Source: Bacteriovoracaceae bacterium (GTDB taxonomy: Bacteria; Bdellovibrionota; Bacteriovoracia; Bacteriovoracales; Bacteriovoracaceae). Taken from it: DNA of 18,383 nucleotides. Shown here one piece after another: positions 1 to 6,653 of the stretch (its first letter is position 1; every line of letters begins with the position of its first letter). The position numbers were made by a program, and so were the translations under genes. The notes under the pieces are model-generated. The model ran no database searches. It was not told the origin of the DNA and saw only the letters and a program-made list of their open reading frames with translations. The DNA lies in assembly GCA_023146355.1 (NCBI GenBank), contig JAGLCH010000155.1, forward strand, positions 1 to 18,383, in the 5' to 3' direction.

Positions 1-965
1 CCGGCCACAATCATATTACTTTTTGGGTCTAGGGGTAATTGTCCTGAAATATGGTTATAGTGAGAAAAAGCTACAGTATGGGAGTATGGAGTTTTTGGTG
101 CATTTTCAGTATTGCTTGCTTCCATGATGAGTAATTTAGTATCTTCAACAAGCTGCGGAGGTGTTCCATCTCCGTGAGAGATAACAGTATCAACTTGCAC
201 CAAAGCATCCATTGGTAGAGCAGAAGCACTAACTACTGTACGCGCAGGAACATAGTCTTGAAAAAACTTTGAACAAACTTCGTTAACAGCATCAATATCT
301 GAAATGTTTTTAACAAAGAAAGTCGTTTTAACAACATCGTTCATAACGTGATCGATGCTTTCTAAAATTGCTTTAACATTGGTTAAGCACTGATCTGCTT
401 GCTCTTTAATGCCACCTGCTACGATTTTCCCTGATTTAGGGTCGACAGGTAGTTGAGCTGCAAGGTTATTGTAGTGAGAAAAAGCTACAGAATGTGTGAA
501 AATACCTTTTGGTGCATTGTCTGTATTTCTTGATACTTTGATAAGAGCACAAGGGTCTTGTGGGGCGGTTCCCTCACCATTTGAGATAAGTGCGTCCATT
601 TGTACTAGAGCATTATCCATTGGTAGCGCTGCAACTTCAACTGTTGTACGTGTGGGAAGATCGCTTTTAAAATATGTAGTATAAATTGAATCTACAACTT
701 CGAGATCAGTTAGATTTTTAAGAAAGATCGTAACTTTAACAACATCATCCATAACATGATCGATGCTTTCTACGATTGCTTTAATATTATTCAAACACTG
801 TGCGGCCTGCTCTTTTACGCCACCATCTACTATTTTTCCTGATTTAGCATCGATTGGTAATTGAGCTGAAATGTTGTTGTAATGAGAAAAAGCTACCGTT
901 TGTGAGTAAAGGCCTTTTGGTGCATCTTTTGTGTTTCTTGAATTTTTTATAATATCACTGCTCAT
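1..965 (-). CDS. Tandem RidA-domain protein (partial, at least three domains)
   Basis: This frame is open from an ATG at 965 to the left edge (321 codons read), so the C-terminus is missing. It holds RidA/YjgF/UK114-family domains in series: domain 1 about residues 8-130, domain 2 about 145-266, and a third from about 283 to the edge. Single-domain RidA proteins are trimers that hydrolyse reactive enamines/imines, with active sites between subunits. The key Arg of RidA is kept in domains 1 and 2 (R106 in PTRT, R242 in PART). The Tyr near the N-terminus is Y20, F156 and Y294. The usual SGQ(I/L)P appears as SAQLP, AAQLP and SGQLP. The acidic residue near the end is Asp (D124, D259) where E. coli has Glu. 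The repeats are 136 and 138 residues apart and similar at DNA level. An AGGGGA ribosome site lies about 8 bases before the ATG. Family assignment is firm; substrate is unknown. Confidence 0.85.
   Translation of the reverse strand, partial: MSSDIIKNSRNTKDAPKGLYSQTVAFSHYNNISAQLPIDAKSGKIVDGGVKEQAAQCLNNIKAIVESIDHVMDDVVKVTIFLKNLTDLEVVDSIYTTYFKSDLPTRTTVEVAALPMDNALVQMDALISNGEGTAPQDPCALIKVSRNTDNAPKGIFTHSVAFSHYNNLAAQLPVDPKSGKIVAGGIKEQADQCLTNVKAILESIDHVMNDVVKTTFFVKNISDIDAVNEVCSKFFQDYVPARTVVSASALPMDALVQVDTVISHGDGTPPQLVEDTKLLIMEASNTENAPKTPYSHTVAFSHYNHISGQLPLDPKSNMIVA
62..896. repeat. In-frame tandem repeat of about 410 bp inside the RidA gene
   Basis: The plus-strand word gagaaaaagctac occurs at 62-74, 476-488 and 884-896, spacings of 414 and 408 bases, both multiples of three. 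Other similar stretches sit at the same offsets (for example around the gatcgatgctttc words near 350 and 760). The repeats match the protein domain units, so this is internal gene duplication and not a non-coding repeat array. Confidence 0.8.
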
Positions 966-1008
966 ATTAAATTCCCCTTTTAGTTAATATTACTGATATT
1001 TTTTTTTG

Positions 1009-1038
1009 AGAATATCACATATTGGTAAAAAGTTACAA
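1009..1038 (-). promoter_or_regulatory. Candidate promoter of the RidA-repeat gene
   Basis: On the minus strand TTGTAA (1038-1033) is followed by an 18-base spacer and TATTCT (1014-1009), with a TG one base upstream of the -10 box (extended -10). The expected start of transcription is near 1002, giving a leader of about 37 bases that contains the AGGGGA ribosome site. Assigned by eye only. Confidence 0.4.
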
Positions 1039-1129
1039 AATTTAAACTTAATTGCGATTCAATTAAATATAAAAGTGGTCTCTATCAGCAGCGCTAATTC
1101 CGAGCATTCTTGTCGGATACCTTTCTCTT

Positions 1130-1675
1130 TTAATAACTTTTTGCGTAGGTCGACCTTAAGTGAATGACGCTTTCAAAGCCGACAAAGTTTCCTACAGTGG
1201 CACCAAGTATCCAAGCAATTGAATTGATCATAAAAACTTCCGAACCAAAGAAGATAAGAGTCATATAAGAAACCAAGCTAAAGCCTATATAGTATGTATA
1301 TTTAAACTTTTTTATTGCTCGTAATTCATCATGAGATAAAATCAAACCTGCGAGGGCAGCACCAAAGAATAAGAAAAAGATTCCACATGCAACATAAAAG
1401 AAAAAAGGAGAGAGGGTAACATGAAGAGAGTGTAATAATTGATTATGAGCAGAGAACCCAAACCCAAACTGCGGGCAGACTAGTAATGTTGAAATTCCTG
1501 CCAGGGTCTCAATACTGAAAAACTTGGCCAAAACAATCCAGACAGATGGAAAAAGTCCACTCCGAACCATCTCATTAATACTATTATCAATTGATTTTTT
1601 TGTTGAAACAGGATCAGCTTCGACAAATTCAAGAAACTCATCCATTATTTCTTTTTCACTTTTTTTACCAATCAT
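1130..1675 (-). CDS. Four-helix membrane protein, candidate anti-sigma factor
   Basis: This 181-residue protein matches no family I can name. It has a charged, probably cytoplasmic N-terminal segment (residues 1-40) followed by four hydrophobic stretches at about 43-66, 88-114, 126-145 and 147-168. No zinc-type anti-sigma motif (HxxxCxxC) is visible. Its ATG overlaps the stop of the sigma factor gene in the form ATGA (1672-1675), so the two are translationally coupled. A membrane protein with a short cytoplasmic N-terminus directly after an ECF sigma gene is the usual arrangement of an anti-sigma factor, and that is the inferred role. The sequence alone does not prove it. It could instead be a target gene of unknown function. 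Confidence 0.6.
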   Translation of the reverse strand: MIGKKSEKEIMDEFLEFVEADPVSTKKSIDNSINEMVRSGLFPSVWIVLAKFFSIETLAGISTLLVCPQFGFGFSAHNQLLHSLHVTLSPFFFYVACGIFFLFFGAALAGLILSHDELRAIKKFKYTYYIGFSLVSYMTLIFFGSEVFMINSIAWILGATVGNFVGFESVIHLRSTYAKSY

Positions 1676-2205
1676 TTTTGACCCCCTACCTCGATAAGAC
1701 TTTTCAACGCCCTAACTCCTCGACTAACCACCTGTCGTGCATTCAAAGAGTTGCTACTCATACGTTTTCCAATTTCCCCAAAAGATAAACCTTCATCAAA
1801 ACGTAACTCCAGTGCTCGCCTCTGCGAATCACTAAGGCTAGAAAGCTCAGATATTGAATCACCAATCGAGAAGGATTCAGTTTTATCGTTAGCTGCGTAA
1901 GAGTTAACATGATCTGTATCAACGCTGATATACTTTTTATATGTATTTCTTTTTCGAATGTGATCAATCATGACGTTCCTGGCGATTGTAAAAAACCATG
2001 GAAGGAATGGGATATCCTTTGAGTATTTCATCCTATTCGTATGAAGTTTAACAAATACTGTTTGGAAAACTTCCTCTGCTTCAATTTGATCGGATAACTT
2101 CTTAACAAGATACCCCATCAATCTTTCTTTATGTCTGCCATAAAGAACTTGAAAGGGGCCTAAGTCACCCTCTTTATAGGAAAGCATCAATTCTTCATCA
2201 GTCAT
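1672..2205 (-). CDS. ECF-type RNA polymerase sigma factor
   Basis: This 177-residue sigma-70 family protein has only regions 2 and 4, as in the ECF group. Region 2 spans about residues 8-88 and includes the typical segment LPWFFTIARNVMIDHIRKR for -10 recognition and melting. Region 4 spans about 118-170, with the helix-turn-helix around LSFGEIGKRM for -35 recognition. There is no C-terminal SnoaL-like extension. The start is supported by AAAGGGAT about 8 bases before the ATG. It is followed, with a 4-base overlap, by the candidate membrane anti-sigma gene. A promoter-like word TGTCACA-N16-CGTTCTA lies just upstream and also occurs before the divergent secreted-protein gene, which suggests that this sigma factor drives both. 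The inducing signal is unknown. Confidence 0.93.
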   Translation of the reverse strand: MTDEELMLSYKEGDLGPFQVLYGRHKERLMGYLVKKLSDQIEAEEVFQTVFVKLHTNRMKYSKDIPFLPWFFTIARNVMIDHIRKRNTYKKYISVDTDHVNSYAANDKTESFSIGDSISELSSLSDSQRRALELRFDEGLSFGEIGKRMSSNSLNARQVVSRGVRALKSLIEVGGQK

Positions 2206-2230
2206 TATTTAACATCCCTTTATATTAGCT

Positions 2231-2259
2231 AGAACGTATCAAGTCGCAAAAGTGTGACA
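2231..2259 (-). promoter_or_regulatory. ECF-type promoter of the sigma factor gene
   Basis: On the minus strand TGTCACA (2259-2253), a 16-base spacer and CGTTCTA (2236-2230). The predicted transcript would start near 2225 and give a leader of about 20 bases that still includes the ribosome site. The same architecture occurs at 2344-2373 on plus. Confidence 0.6.
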
Positions 2260-2343
2260 TTAATTAGTAACTCTTTGATTTCACGCGATACTTTTCATCT
2301 AGCATAGCTCAAAAAGCTCGACCAAAAATAAAAAAATAAACTT

Positions 2344-2373
2344 TGTCACAGAAATCATCTCTAAAACGTCTAA
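2344..2373 (+). promoter_or_regulatory. ECF-type promoter of the secreted DUF6448-type gene
   Basis: TGTCACA (2344-2350), a 16-base spacer and CGTCTAA (2367-2373). The seven bases of the -35 word and the spacer length are identical to the divergent copy before the sigma gene. TGTCACA with CGTC resembles, from memory, the pattern described for ECF41-type sigma factors, although the sigma here lacks the ECF41 extension. Confidence 0.6.
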
Positions 2374-2512
2374 TTAGAGTAGGCCAAATAGAAGCATATT
2401 TGCAAAACAGAAGTCAATAACGAGGGGATAATGAATATGATGTAATAGCTCACTATTAACTAAAAAAAATTAGATATTTAAAATACAACAACTCATTACA
2501 AAAAGGAAAATC

Positions 2513-3127
2513 ATGAAAAAGAGTAATTCAATTTTTAAAAGAATAAGTTCTATGTTTGTTCTTACCATTCTCGTTACATTTACAATCTTGATAAACACTC
2601 AACCAACTTATGCACATTGCGACACTCTTGACGGACCTGTAATAAAGGCCGCGAGAACGGCGCTCAAAGAAAAGAATGTAACGTCACTCCTTAAGTGGGT
2701 ACGCCCATCCGATGAAAGTGAGATAAAGAAGGCATTCAAAATGGCACTAACGGTACGATCGAATGGTGGTGAAGCAATGAAATTGGCCGATTTATACTTT
2801 TTTGAAACATTGGTTAGGATTCATCGATCAGGGGAAGGAGTGCCTTACACTGGCATCAAACCAGCATCTACAATAGACCCCGCTCTTGTTTTAGCGGACA
2901 AAGCATTAGAGAATAATTCTGTTGACCAGCTAGTTAATATTTTAAGTAATGCAATGGAAAAAGGTATTCGAAAACGCTTTACCCATGCTGGAGAATCTCT
3001 AAATCATTCTGATGACAATGTTGAATCGGGTCGTAAATTCGTCAAAGCATACGTTACCTTTACACACTACATTGAAGGTATTCATGGTTTAATTAAGGGA
3101 AATTCTGCACACCATGAGGAAAAGTAA
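2513..3127 (+). CDS. Secreted DUF6448-type protein
   Basis: This 204-residue protein begins with a Sec signal peptide (basic start, hydrophobic core at about 14-28, likely cleavage after TYA at residue 34). The mature part opens with HCDTLDGPV, which I recognise as the hallmark of the DUF6448 family; no biochemical role is established for it that I know of. The motif VRIHRSGEGVPYTG (102-114) and several further His residues (158, 165, 185, 191, 200-201) are present. If cleaved as predicted, His35 becomes the N-terminal residue, which could bind a metal; this is inference. A ribosome site AAAGGA precedes the ATG by about 6 bases. The ECF-like promoter 135 bases upstream suggests control by the divergent sigma factor. 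It is followed by a hairpin terminator. Confidence 0.8.
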   Translation: MKKSNSIFKRISSMFVLTILVTFTILINTQPTYAHCDTLDGPVIKAARTALKEKNVTSLLKWVRPSDESEIKKAFKMALTVRSNGGEAMKLADLYFFETLVRIHRSGEGVPYTGIKPASTIDPALVLADKALENNSVDQLVNILSNAMEKGIRKRFTHAGESLNHSDDNVESGRKFVKAYVTFTHYIEGIHGLIKGNSAHHEEK

Positions 3128-3147
3128 GAGAATCATTAAGGATCTTA

Positions 3148-3172
3148 CAAAGGGAGCATGGCGCTCCCTTTG
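3148..3172 (+). terminator. Hairpin after the DUF6448-type gene
   Basis: A perfect 10-bp stem (CAAAGGGAGC / GCTCCCTTTG) with a 5-base loop begins 21 bases after the stop codon. The run of T after the stem is short, so termination may be moderate. Confidence 0.65.
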
Positions 3173-3210
3173 CTATTATAAGAAAGCATCGAGACATAAA
3201 TTAATTTTTC

Positions 3211-3224
3211 TTGACCTAGGTCAA
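3211..3224 (+). promoter_or_regulatory. Perfect palindrome, Crp/Fnr-type operator before the cupin gene
   Basis: TTGACCTAGGTCAA is a perfect 14-bp palindrome of the form TTGAC-N4-GTCAA, close to the TTGAT-N4-ATCAA half-site pattern of Fnr/Dnr/Nnr regulators. It lies 65 bases before the likely cupin ATG. A possible -10 box TATACT is at 3236-3241; in that case TTGACC itself would be a -35 box with a 19-base spacer. Whether it activates or represses cannot be told. Confidence 0.55.
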
Positions 3225-3278
3225 GGACAATATCATATACTTCACACAAAATATTCAAGACCTTTCAGTAAATTAAAT

Positions 3279-3282
3279 GGAG
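3279..3282 (+). promoter_or_regulatory. Ribosome binding site fixing the cupin start
   Basis: GGAG lies 6 bases before the ATG at 3289. The in-frame ATG at 3277 overlaps this site and has no ribosome site of its own, so 3289 is preferred. Confidence 0.7.
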
Positions 3283-3288
3283 AATAAA

Positions 3289-3627
3289 ATGGAAATAAAA
3301 AACTATAGTGACTTACAAAAGAGTGACAATCCCCACGGAGTTCAGGCAACAAAGATCCATGACTCTAAGAATGGTGTCGTGATGCACCTACTACTAAAAT
3401 CAGGCGAAAGTTTGAAACCACATAAGACCCCAGTAGATGTTTCATTTTATGTTTTAGAAGGTACTCCGACAATTATGGTTGGGGATGAAAAAGTTCAAGT
3501 AAAAAAAGATGATATAATTGAAAGTCCGAAAGATATTGTTCACTGTATATATAATGAATCAAGCAATGACATTAGAGTTCTTGTAATGAAGTTGCCGAGG
3601 CCCACAGCAAAAACAAGTATGGTTTAA
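3289..3627 (+). CDS. Small cupin-domain protein
   Basis: A single-domain cupin of 112 residues with the start chosen here (116 from the upstream ATG at 3277). The first cupin motif reads ESLKPHKTPVDVSFYVLEG: the first His is present, but the second His of the usual HxH is Thr and the usual Glu is not in place. The second motif, SPKDIVHCIYN, keeps its His and Asn. The metal site is therefore reduced compared with classical cupins. The strongly conserved form TPVDVSFYVLEG suggests a specific subfamily whose substrate I do not know. It stands alone between two terminators and behind a palindrome of the Crp/Fnr type, so control by an oxygen-, NO- or redox-sensing regulator is plausible but inferred. 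Confidence 0.8.
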   Translation: MEIKNYSDLQKSDNPHGVQATKIHDSKNGVVMHLLLKSGESLKPHKTPVDVSFYVLEGTPTIMVGDEKVQVKKDDIIESPKDIVHCIYNESSNDIRVLVMKLPRPTAKTSMV

Positions 3628-3636
3628 AAAATTCTC

Positions 3637-3668
3637 TTCCCCCCTCCACCGAAGAAGCTGAGGGGGAA
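3637..3668 (-). terminator. Terminator between cupin gene and kdsC
   Basis: TTCCCCCCTC (3637-3646) pairs with GAGGGGGAA (3660-3668), a 9-bp stem with one bulged C. Read on minus, the stem is followed by a T run (about 3632-3625), fitting the end of the kds operon; it may also stop the convergent cupin transcript. Confidence 0.65.
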
Positions 3669-3688
3669 CGAAGTGACTTATAAATCAG

Positions 3689-4237
3689 TTAATCAAAGTC
3701 CAGAACCTGAGGCTTGATATTCTGAGCGTAACGAACGAGGTCGACAACCTCTCTAACACAACCCTGTCCACCATCGCGCTCAGTGATATAATCAACACAC
3801 TCACGCACCTCATGACTTGAGTTTTCAACAGTAGCAGAAAACCCTGCTTTTTTGAGGAGGGGAATATCAAAAAGTTCGTCCCCAATGTAGAGTATTTCTG
3901 ATGGATCATATCCATCTGCAATCACTTGCTTAAATGCTTCGCGCTTATCTTCGTTTCCGACAAAACTGTAGTCAAGAGTGAGATTACTGGCACGCATTTT
4001 CACACCTACAGAATCTCCCCCAGTAACGATACCTACTTTGATTCCACCTTTCTTAAGCAGCTTAAGGCCGTAACCATCGAGGGCATGAAAAAAGCGGTTA
4101 AACCCAATCTCTTCGCCTCCCCAATAAATTTGGCCATTGGTCAAAATACCATCCACGTCGCAGAGAAAGACTTTAATTTTTTTTAGTTTTTCTTCATGCT
4201 CAACTGCTGCTGCTCTAATATCTCTCATTAGTGCCAT
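3689..4237 (-). CDS. kdsC: 3-deoxy-D-manno-octulosonate 8-phosphate phosphatase KdsC
   Basis: KdsC removes phosphate from Kdo 8-phosphate to give Kdo for the LPS core. The 182-residue protein is a C0-type HAD phosphatase of normal length. Motif I is DVDGILT with nucleophile D27 and acid/base D29; motif II is VTGGDS (T72); motif III Lys is K98 in DKREAF; motif IV is YIGDELFD (D120, D124). The C-terminal GGQGCVREV corresponds to the family tail that reaches the neighbouring subunit (GGRGAVREV in E. coli). The ATG shares one base with the stop of kdsA (TAATG), and GAGGT lies 7 bases before it inside kdsA. It is the last gene of the kdsB-pyrG-kdsA-kdsC operon; a terminator follows. Confidence 0.93.
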   Translation of the reverse strand: MALMRDIRAAAVEHEEKLKKIKVFLCDVDGILTNGQIYWGGEEIGFNRFFHALDGYGLKLLKKGGIKVGIVTGGDSVGVKMRASNLTLDYSFVGNEDKREAFKQVIADGYDPSEILYIGDELFDIPLLKKAGFSATVENSSHEVRECVDYITERDGGQGCVREVVDLVRYAQNIKPQVLDFD

Positions 4238-5037
4238 TATACTACCTCGTAAATTTTAAGGAGCTGTTCAACAATTGAACCAACTTTCAATAGGTCTAAA
4301 CAATTTGTGGAATCAGACATCGACTTTTCAGGCACAGGATGAACTTCAAGAAATACTCCATCGGCCCCTGCTGCAACGGCAGCTTTGGCAAGCACCATGA
4401 TCTGCTCTCTCTTCCCACCAGAAACATTTCCTGCGCCGCCTGGTTGCTGAACACAGTGAGTAGCATCATGAATTGTTTTAACACCAAAACTTTTCATAAT
4501 TTGAAATGATGCCATATCAACAATCAGGTTACCGTAACCAAAAGTAGTCCCTCGTTCGGTCAAGAGAATTTGATCTAAAGTAAGGATTTCATTTGCCTTT
4601 GTTACAATGTGACGAGTATCTTCTGGTGCTAAAAACTGCCCTTTCTTTATCTTCAGACGAGAATTATATTTCAGGCAAGCTTCAGCTCCCTTAACGATCA
4701 TATCTGTCTGGCGACAAAGAAAAGCGGGAACCTGTAATGTATCGACAACAGAAGCAACAGCATCTGCCTGCTCAGGCGTATGAAAGTCCGTTACAGTTGG
4801 AACGCCAAATTCCTTATTTACGGCCTCTAAGATCTTTAGTCCGGCATCGATTCCTTGACCTCGGAATGAGGTAATAGAAGATCGGTTGGCCTTATCAAAA
4901 CTCCCCTTGAAAGTATAATTTACTTTGTCCGCAAATGGCTTGAGTTGCTCAATAACACTTCCAGCAATTTCAAAGGCAAGCTCCTTGCTCTCTAAAACAC
5001 AAGGACCAATAAAAAGTTCTAACTTATCTTTTTTCAT
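4237..5037 (-). CDS. kdsA: Kdo 8-phosphate synthase KdsA, metal-dependent type
   Basis: KdsA condenses phosphoenolpyruvate with arabinose 5-phosphate to Kdo 8-phosphate, in the cytoplasm. The 266-residue TIM-barrel protein carries the family word FDKANRSS and the stretch PAFLCRQTD. In IGPCVLES the residue at position 13 is Cys, where the metal-free E. coli-type enzyme has Asn; together with the His in DATHC, the Glu in FLEVHP and the Asp in SMSDSTN this gives the four metal ligands of the class II enzymes. The loop HCVQQPGG differs from the E. coli type as well. Its ATG overlaps the pyrG stop by one base. CTP from PyrG is used by KdsB to activate the final product. Confidence 0.94.
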   Translation of the reverse strand: MKKDKLELFIGPCVLESKELAFEIAGSVIEQLKPFADKVNYTFKGSFDKANRSSITSFRGQGIDAGLKILEAVNKEFGVPTVTDFHTPEQADAVASVVDTLQVPAFLCRQTDMIVKGAEACLKYNSRLKIKKGQFLAPEDTRHIVTKANEILTLDQILLTERGTTFGYGNLIVDMASFQIMKSFGVKTIHDATHCVQQPGGAGNVSGGKREQIMVLAKAAVAAGADGVFLEVHPVPEKSMSDSTNCLDLLKVGSIVEQLLKIYEVV

Positions 5038-6653
5038 TATTCATTTCCTTTTGAATTCTCAACAGACTTCTCAATAAATGATTTAAAGAGAGGATGTGGT
5101 GCGAAGGGGCGGGACTTAAACTCGGGGTGGTACTGACATGCAATAAAGAACGGATGTTCTTCAATCTCAATAACTTCGACAAGTCCGAGCTCACGATTCT
5201 GACCGGAGATGGTCATCCCTGCATCTGCCATCTTTTCAATATATTCGTTGTTAACCTCAAGACGGTGACGGTGTCTTTCACTAATATTCTCACTACCATA
5301 AATTTTGTGAGCAAGTGTTCCACTTTCAAGGCGGCAATCATAAGCACCAAGTCTCATACTCCCTCCTTTACGACCATCAGCACTTTGCCCTTCCATATAA
5401 TGGATGACAGGAGTACCACTATTCCCAAACTCCTCTGAGGTCGCGTCTTTAATTTTTGCTACATTTCTTGCAAATTCGACTATCGCCAATTGTAACCCCA
5501 AGCAAATTCCAAAGAAAGGAATACTGTTTGTTCGAGCGTACTCAATTGCGTTAATTTTACCCTCTGTTCCTCGAACTCCAAATCCCCCAGGAACTAAAAT
5601 TCCGTCGATACCACCTAAAAGCTCTGCAACCTTTGATTTATTTTCAAGATCATCAGAGTCTATATAGACAGGGTCTAGCTCAACTTGATTTGCAATTGCT
5701 CCATGGCGAAGTGCCTCATCAAGGGACTTATAGGACTCTATAAGGTCTGTATACTTTCCAACGATTCCAATTTTTATTTTCTGAGTAGGATTTGCCCAGC
5801 GATAAATAACATCGTCGAGGTCACTCATGTTAGGGCGTCCAGTCCAAATACCTAGCAGCTCACTTGCTTTTTCATCAAGTCCCTGCTCGTGAAACAGAGA
5901 TGGTACTTTATAAATCGAATCAACATCGATGCATTTAAAGACCTGACTTCGCGGAACATTACAAAATTGTGTAATCTTGCTAAGTGCGGCCTCATCAATA
6001 TCGCGATCACTTCGACAAATAATGATATTTGGAACAAGCCCAATTTCACGTAACTCTTTAACCGAGTGCTGAGCAGGCTTTGTCTTTAGCTCCCCCGCTG
6101 CCTTCAAGTAAGGAACAAGTACCAGATGAACAAATAAAACATTTTCAGGACCTACATCTTGAGCAAACTGACGAATTGACTCCATAAAAGGAAGAGATTC
6201 AATATCACCAACAGTGCCACCGATCTCACCTAAAATAAGGTCACAGTCTTCTGCCGCCAAATGGATACGTCTTTTGATTTCATCCGTAATATGCGGAACA
6301 ACCTGGACTGTTTTTCCAAGATATTTCCCTTCACGCTCATTTTCAATTACCTGAAGATAAACTTTACCAGTTGTAAAGTTACTCTTCTTTGTAAGATTGA
6401 GTGACGTAAAGCGCTCGTAATGGCCAAGGTCAAGATCAGTCTCCGCTCCGTCATCTGTAACAAAGACTTCACCGTGCTGAGTTGGGCTCATTGTTCCTGG
6501 ATCGACGTTGATGTACGGATCCATTTTCAGCATGCCGATTTTAATGCCACGCCTCTCTAGAAGTGCAGCAATACTCGCAGAAGCAAGTCCTTTACCAAGT
6601 GAACTGGCAACACCACCAGTTATAAAAATGTATTTTTTATTCGTCTTGGCCAT
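5037..6653 (-). CDS. pyrG: CTP synthase
   Basis: PyrG converts UTP to CTP with ATP and glutamine. The 538-residue protein has the usual two domains. The synthetase part (about 1-270) shows FITGGVASSLGKG at 10-22 and the UTP-site stretch GEIGGTVGDIES at 142-153. The glutamine amidotransferase part (about 290-530) has the oxyanion region PGGFGVRG, nucleophile C384 in GICLGLQ and the H509/E511 pair in YHPEF. The start ATG lies 17 bases inside the end of kdsB, with GGAG 6 bases upstream. Placing pyrG among kds genes makes sense since CMP-Kdo formation uses CTP, and this gene order is known in other Gram-negatives. No oddities were seen. Confidence 0.97.
   Translation of the reverse strand: MAKTNKKYIFITGGVASSLGKGLASASIAALLERRGIKIGMLKMDPYINVDPGTMSPTQHGEVFVTDDGAETDLDLGHYERFTSLNLTKKSNFTTGKVYLQVIENEREGKYLGKTVQVVPHITDEIKRRIHLAAEDCDLILGEIGGTVGDIESLPFMESIRQFAQDVGPENVLFVHLVLVPYLKAAGELKTKPAQHSVKELREIGLVPNIIICRSDRDIDEAALSKITQFCNVPRSQVFKCIDVDSIYKVPSLFHEQGLDEKASELLGIWTGRPNMSDLDDVIYRWANPTQKIKIGIVGKYTDLIESYKSLDEALRHGAIANQVELDPVYIDSDDLENKSKVAELLGGIDGILVPGGFGVRGTEGKINAIEYARTNSIPFFGICLGLQLAIVEFARNVAKIKDATSEEFGNSGTPVIHYMEGQSADGRKGGSMRLGAYDCRLESGTLAHKIYGSENISERHRHRLEVNNEYIEKMADAGMTISGQNRELGLVEVIEIEEHPFFIACQYHPEFKSRPFAPHPLFKSFIEKSVENSKGNE

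Larger units (their letters stand above)
2206..2512. other. Divergent intergenic region with paired ECF-like promoters
   Basis: These 307 bases separate the sigma factor gene (minus) from the secreted DUF6448-type gene (plus). They contain two divergent promoter-like words described separately, an A-rich middle (2325-2340) and a long leader of about 135 bases before the plus gene. Apart from a four-codon ATG frame at 2431 no coding potential was seen. Confidence 0.7.

Noticed and set aside
496..684. Plus-strand open frame of 62 codons
   Set aside because: It lies antisense inside the RidA-repeat gene, and the minus frame shows clear family motifs across the same bases.
62..896. Regularly spaced repeats that might be a CRISPR array or satellite
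   Set aside because: The spacing (408-414 bases) is a multiple of three and coincides with protein domains; the units are coding.
2431..2445. Possible upstream leader peptide (ATG AAT ATG ATG TAA) after GAGGGGATA in the leader of the DUF6448-type gene
   Set aside because: Four sense codons only, no regulatory hairpin or codon bias tied to it; probably chance.
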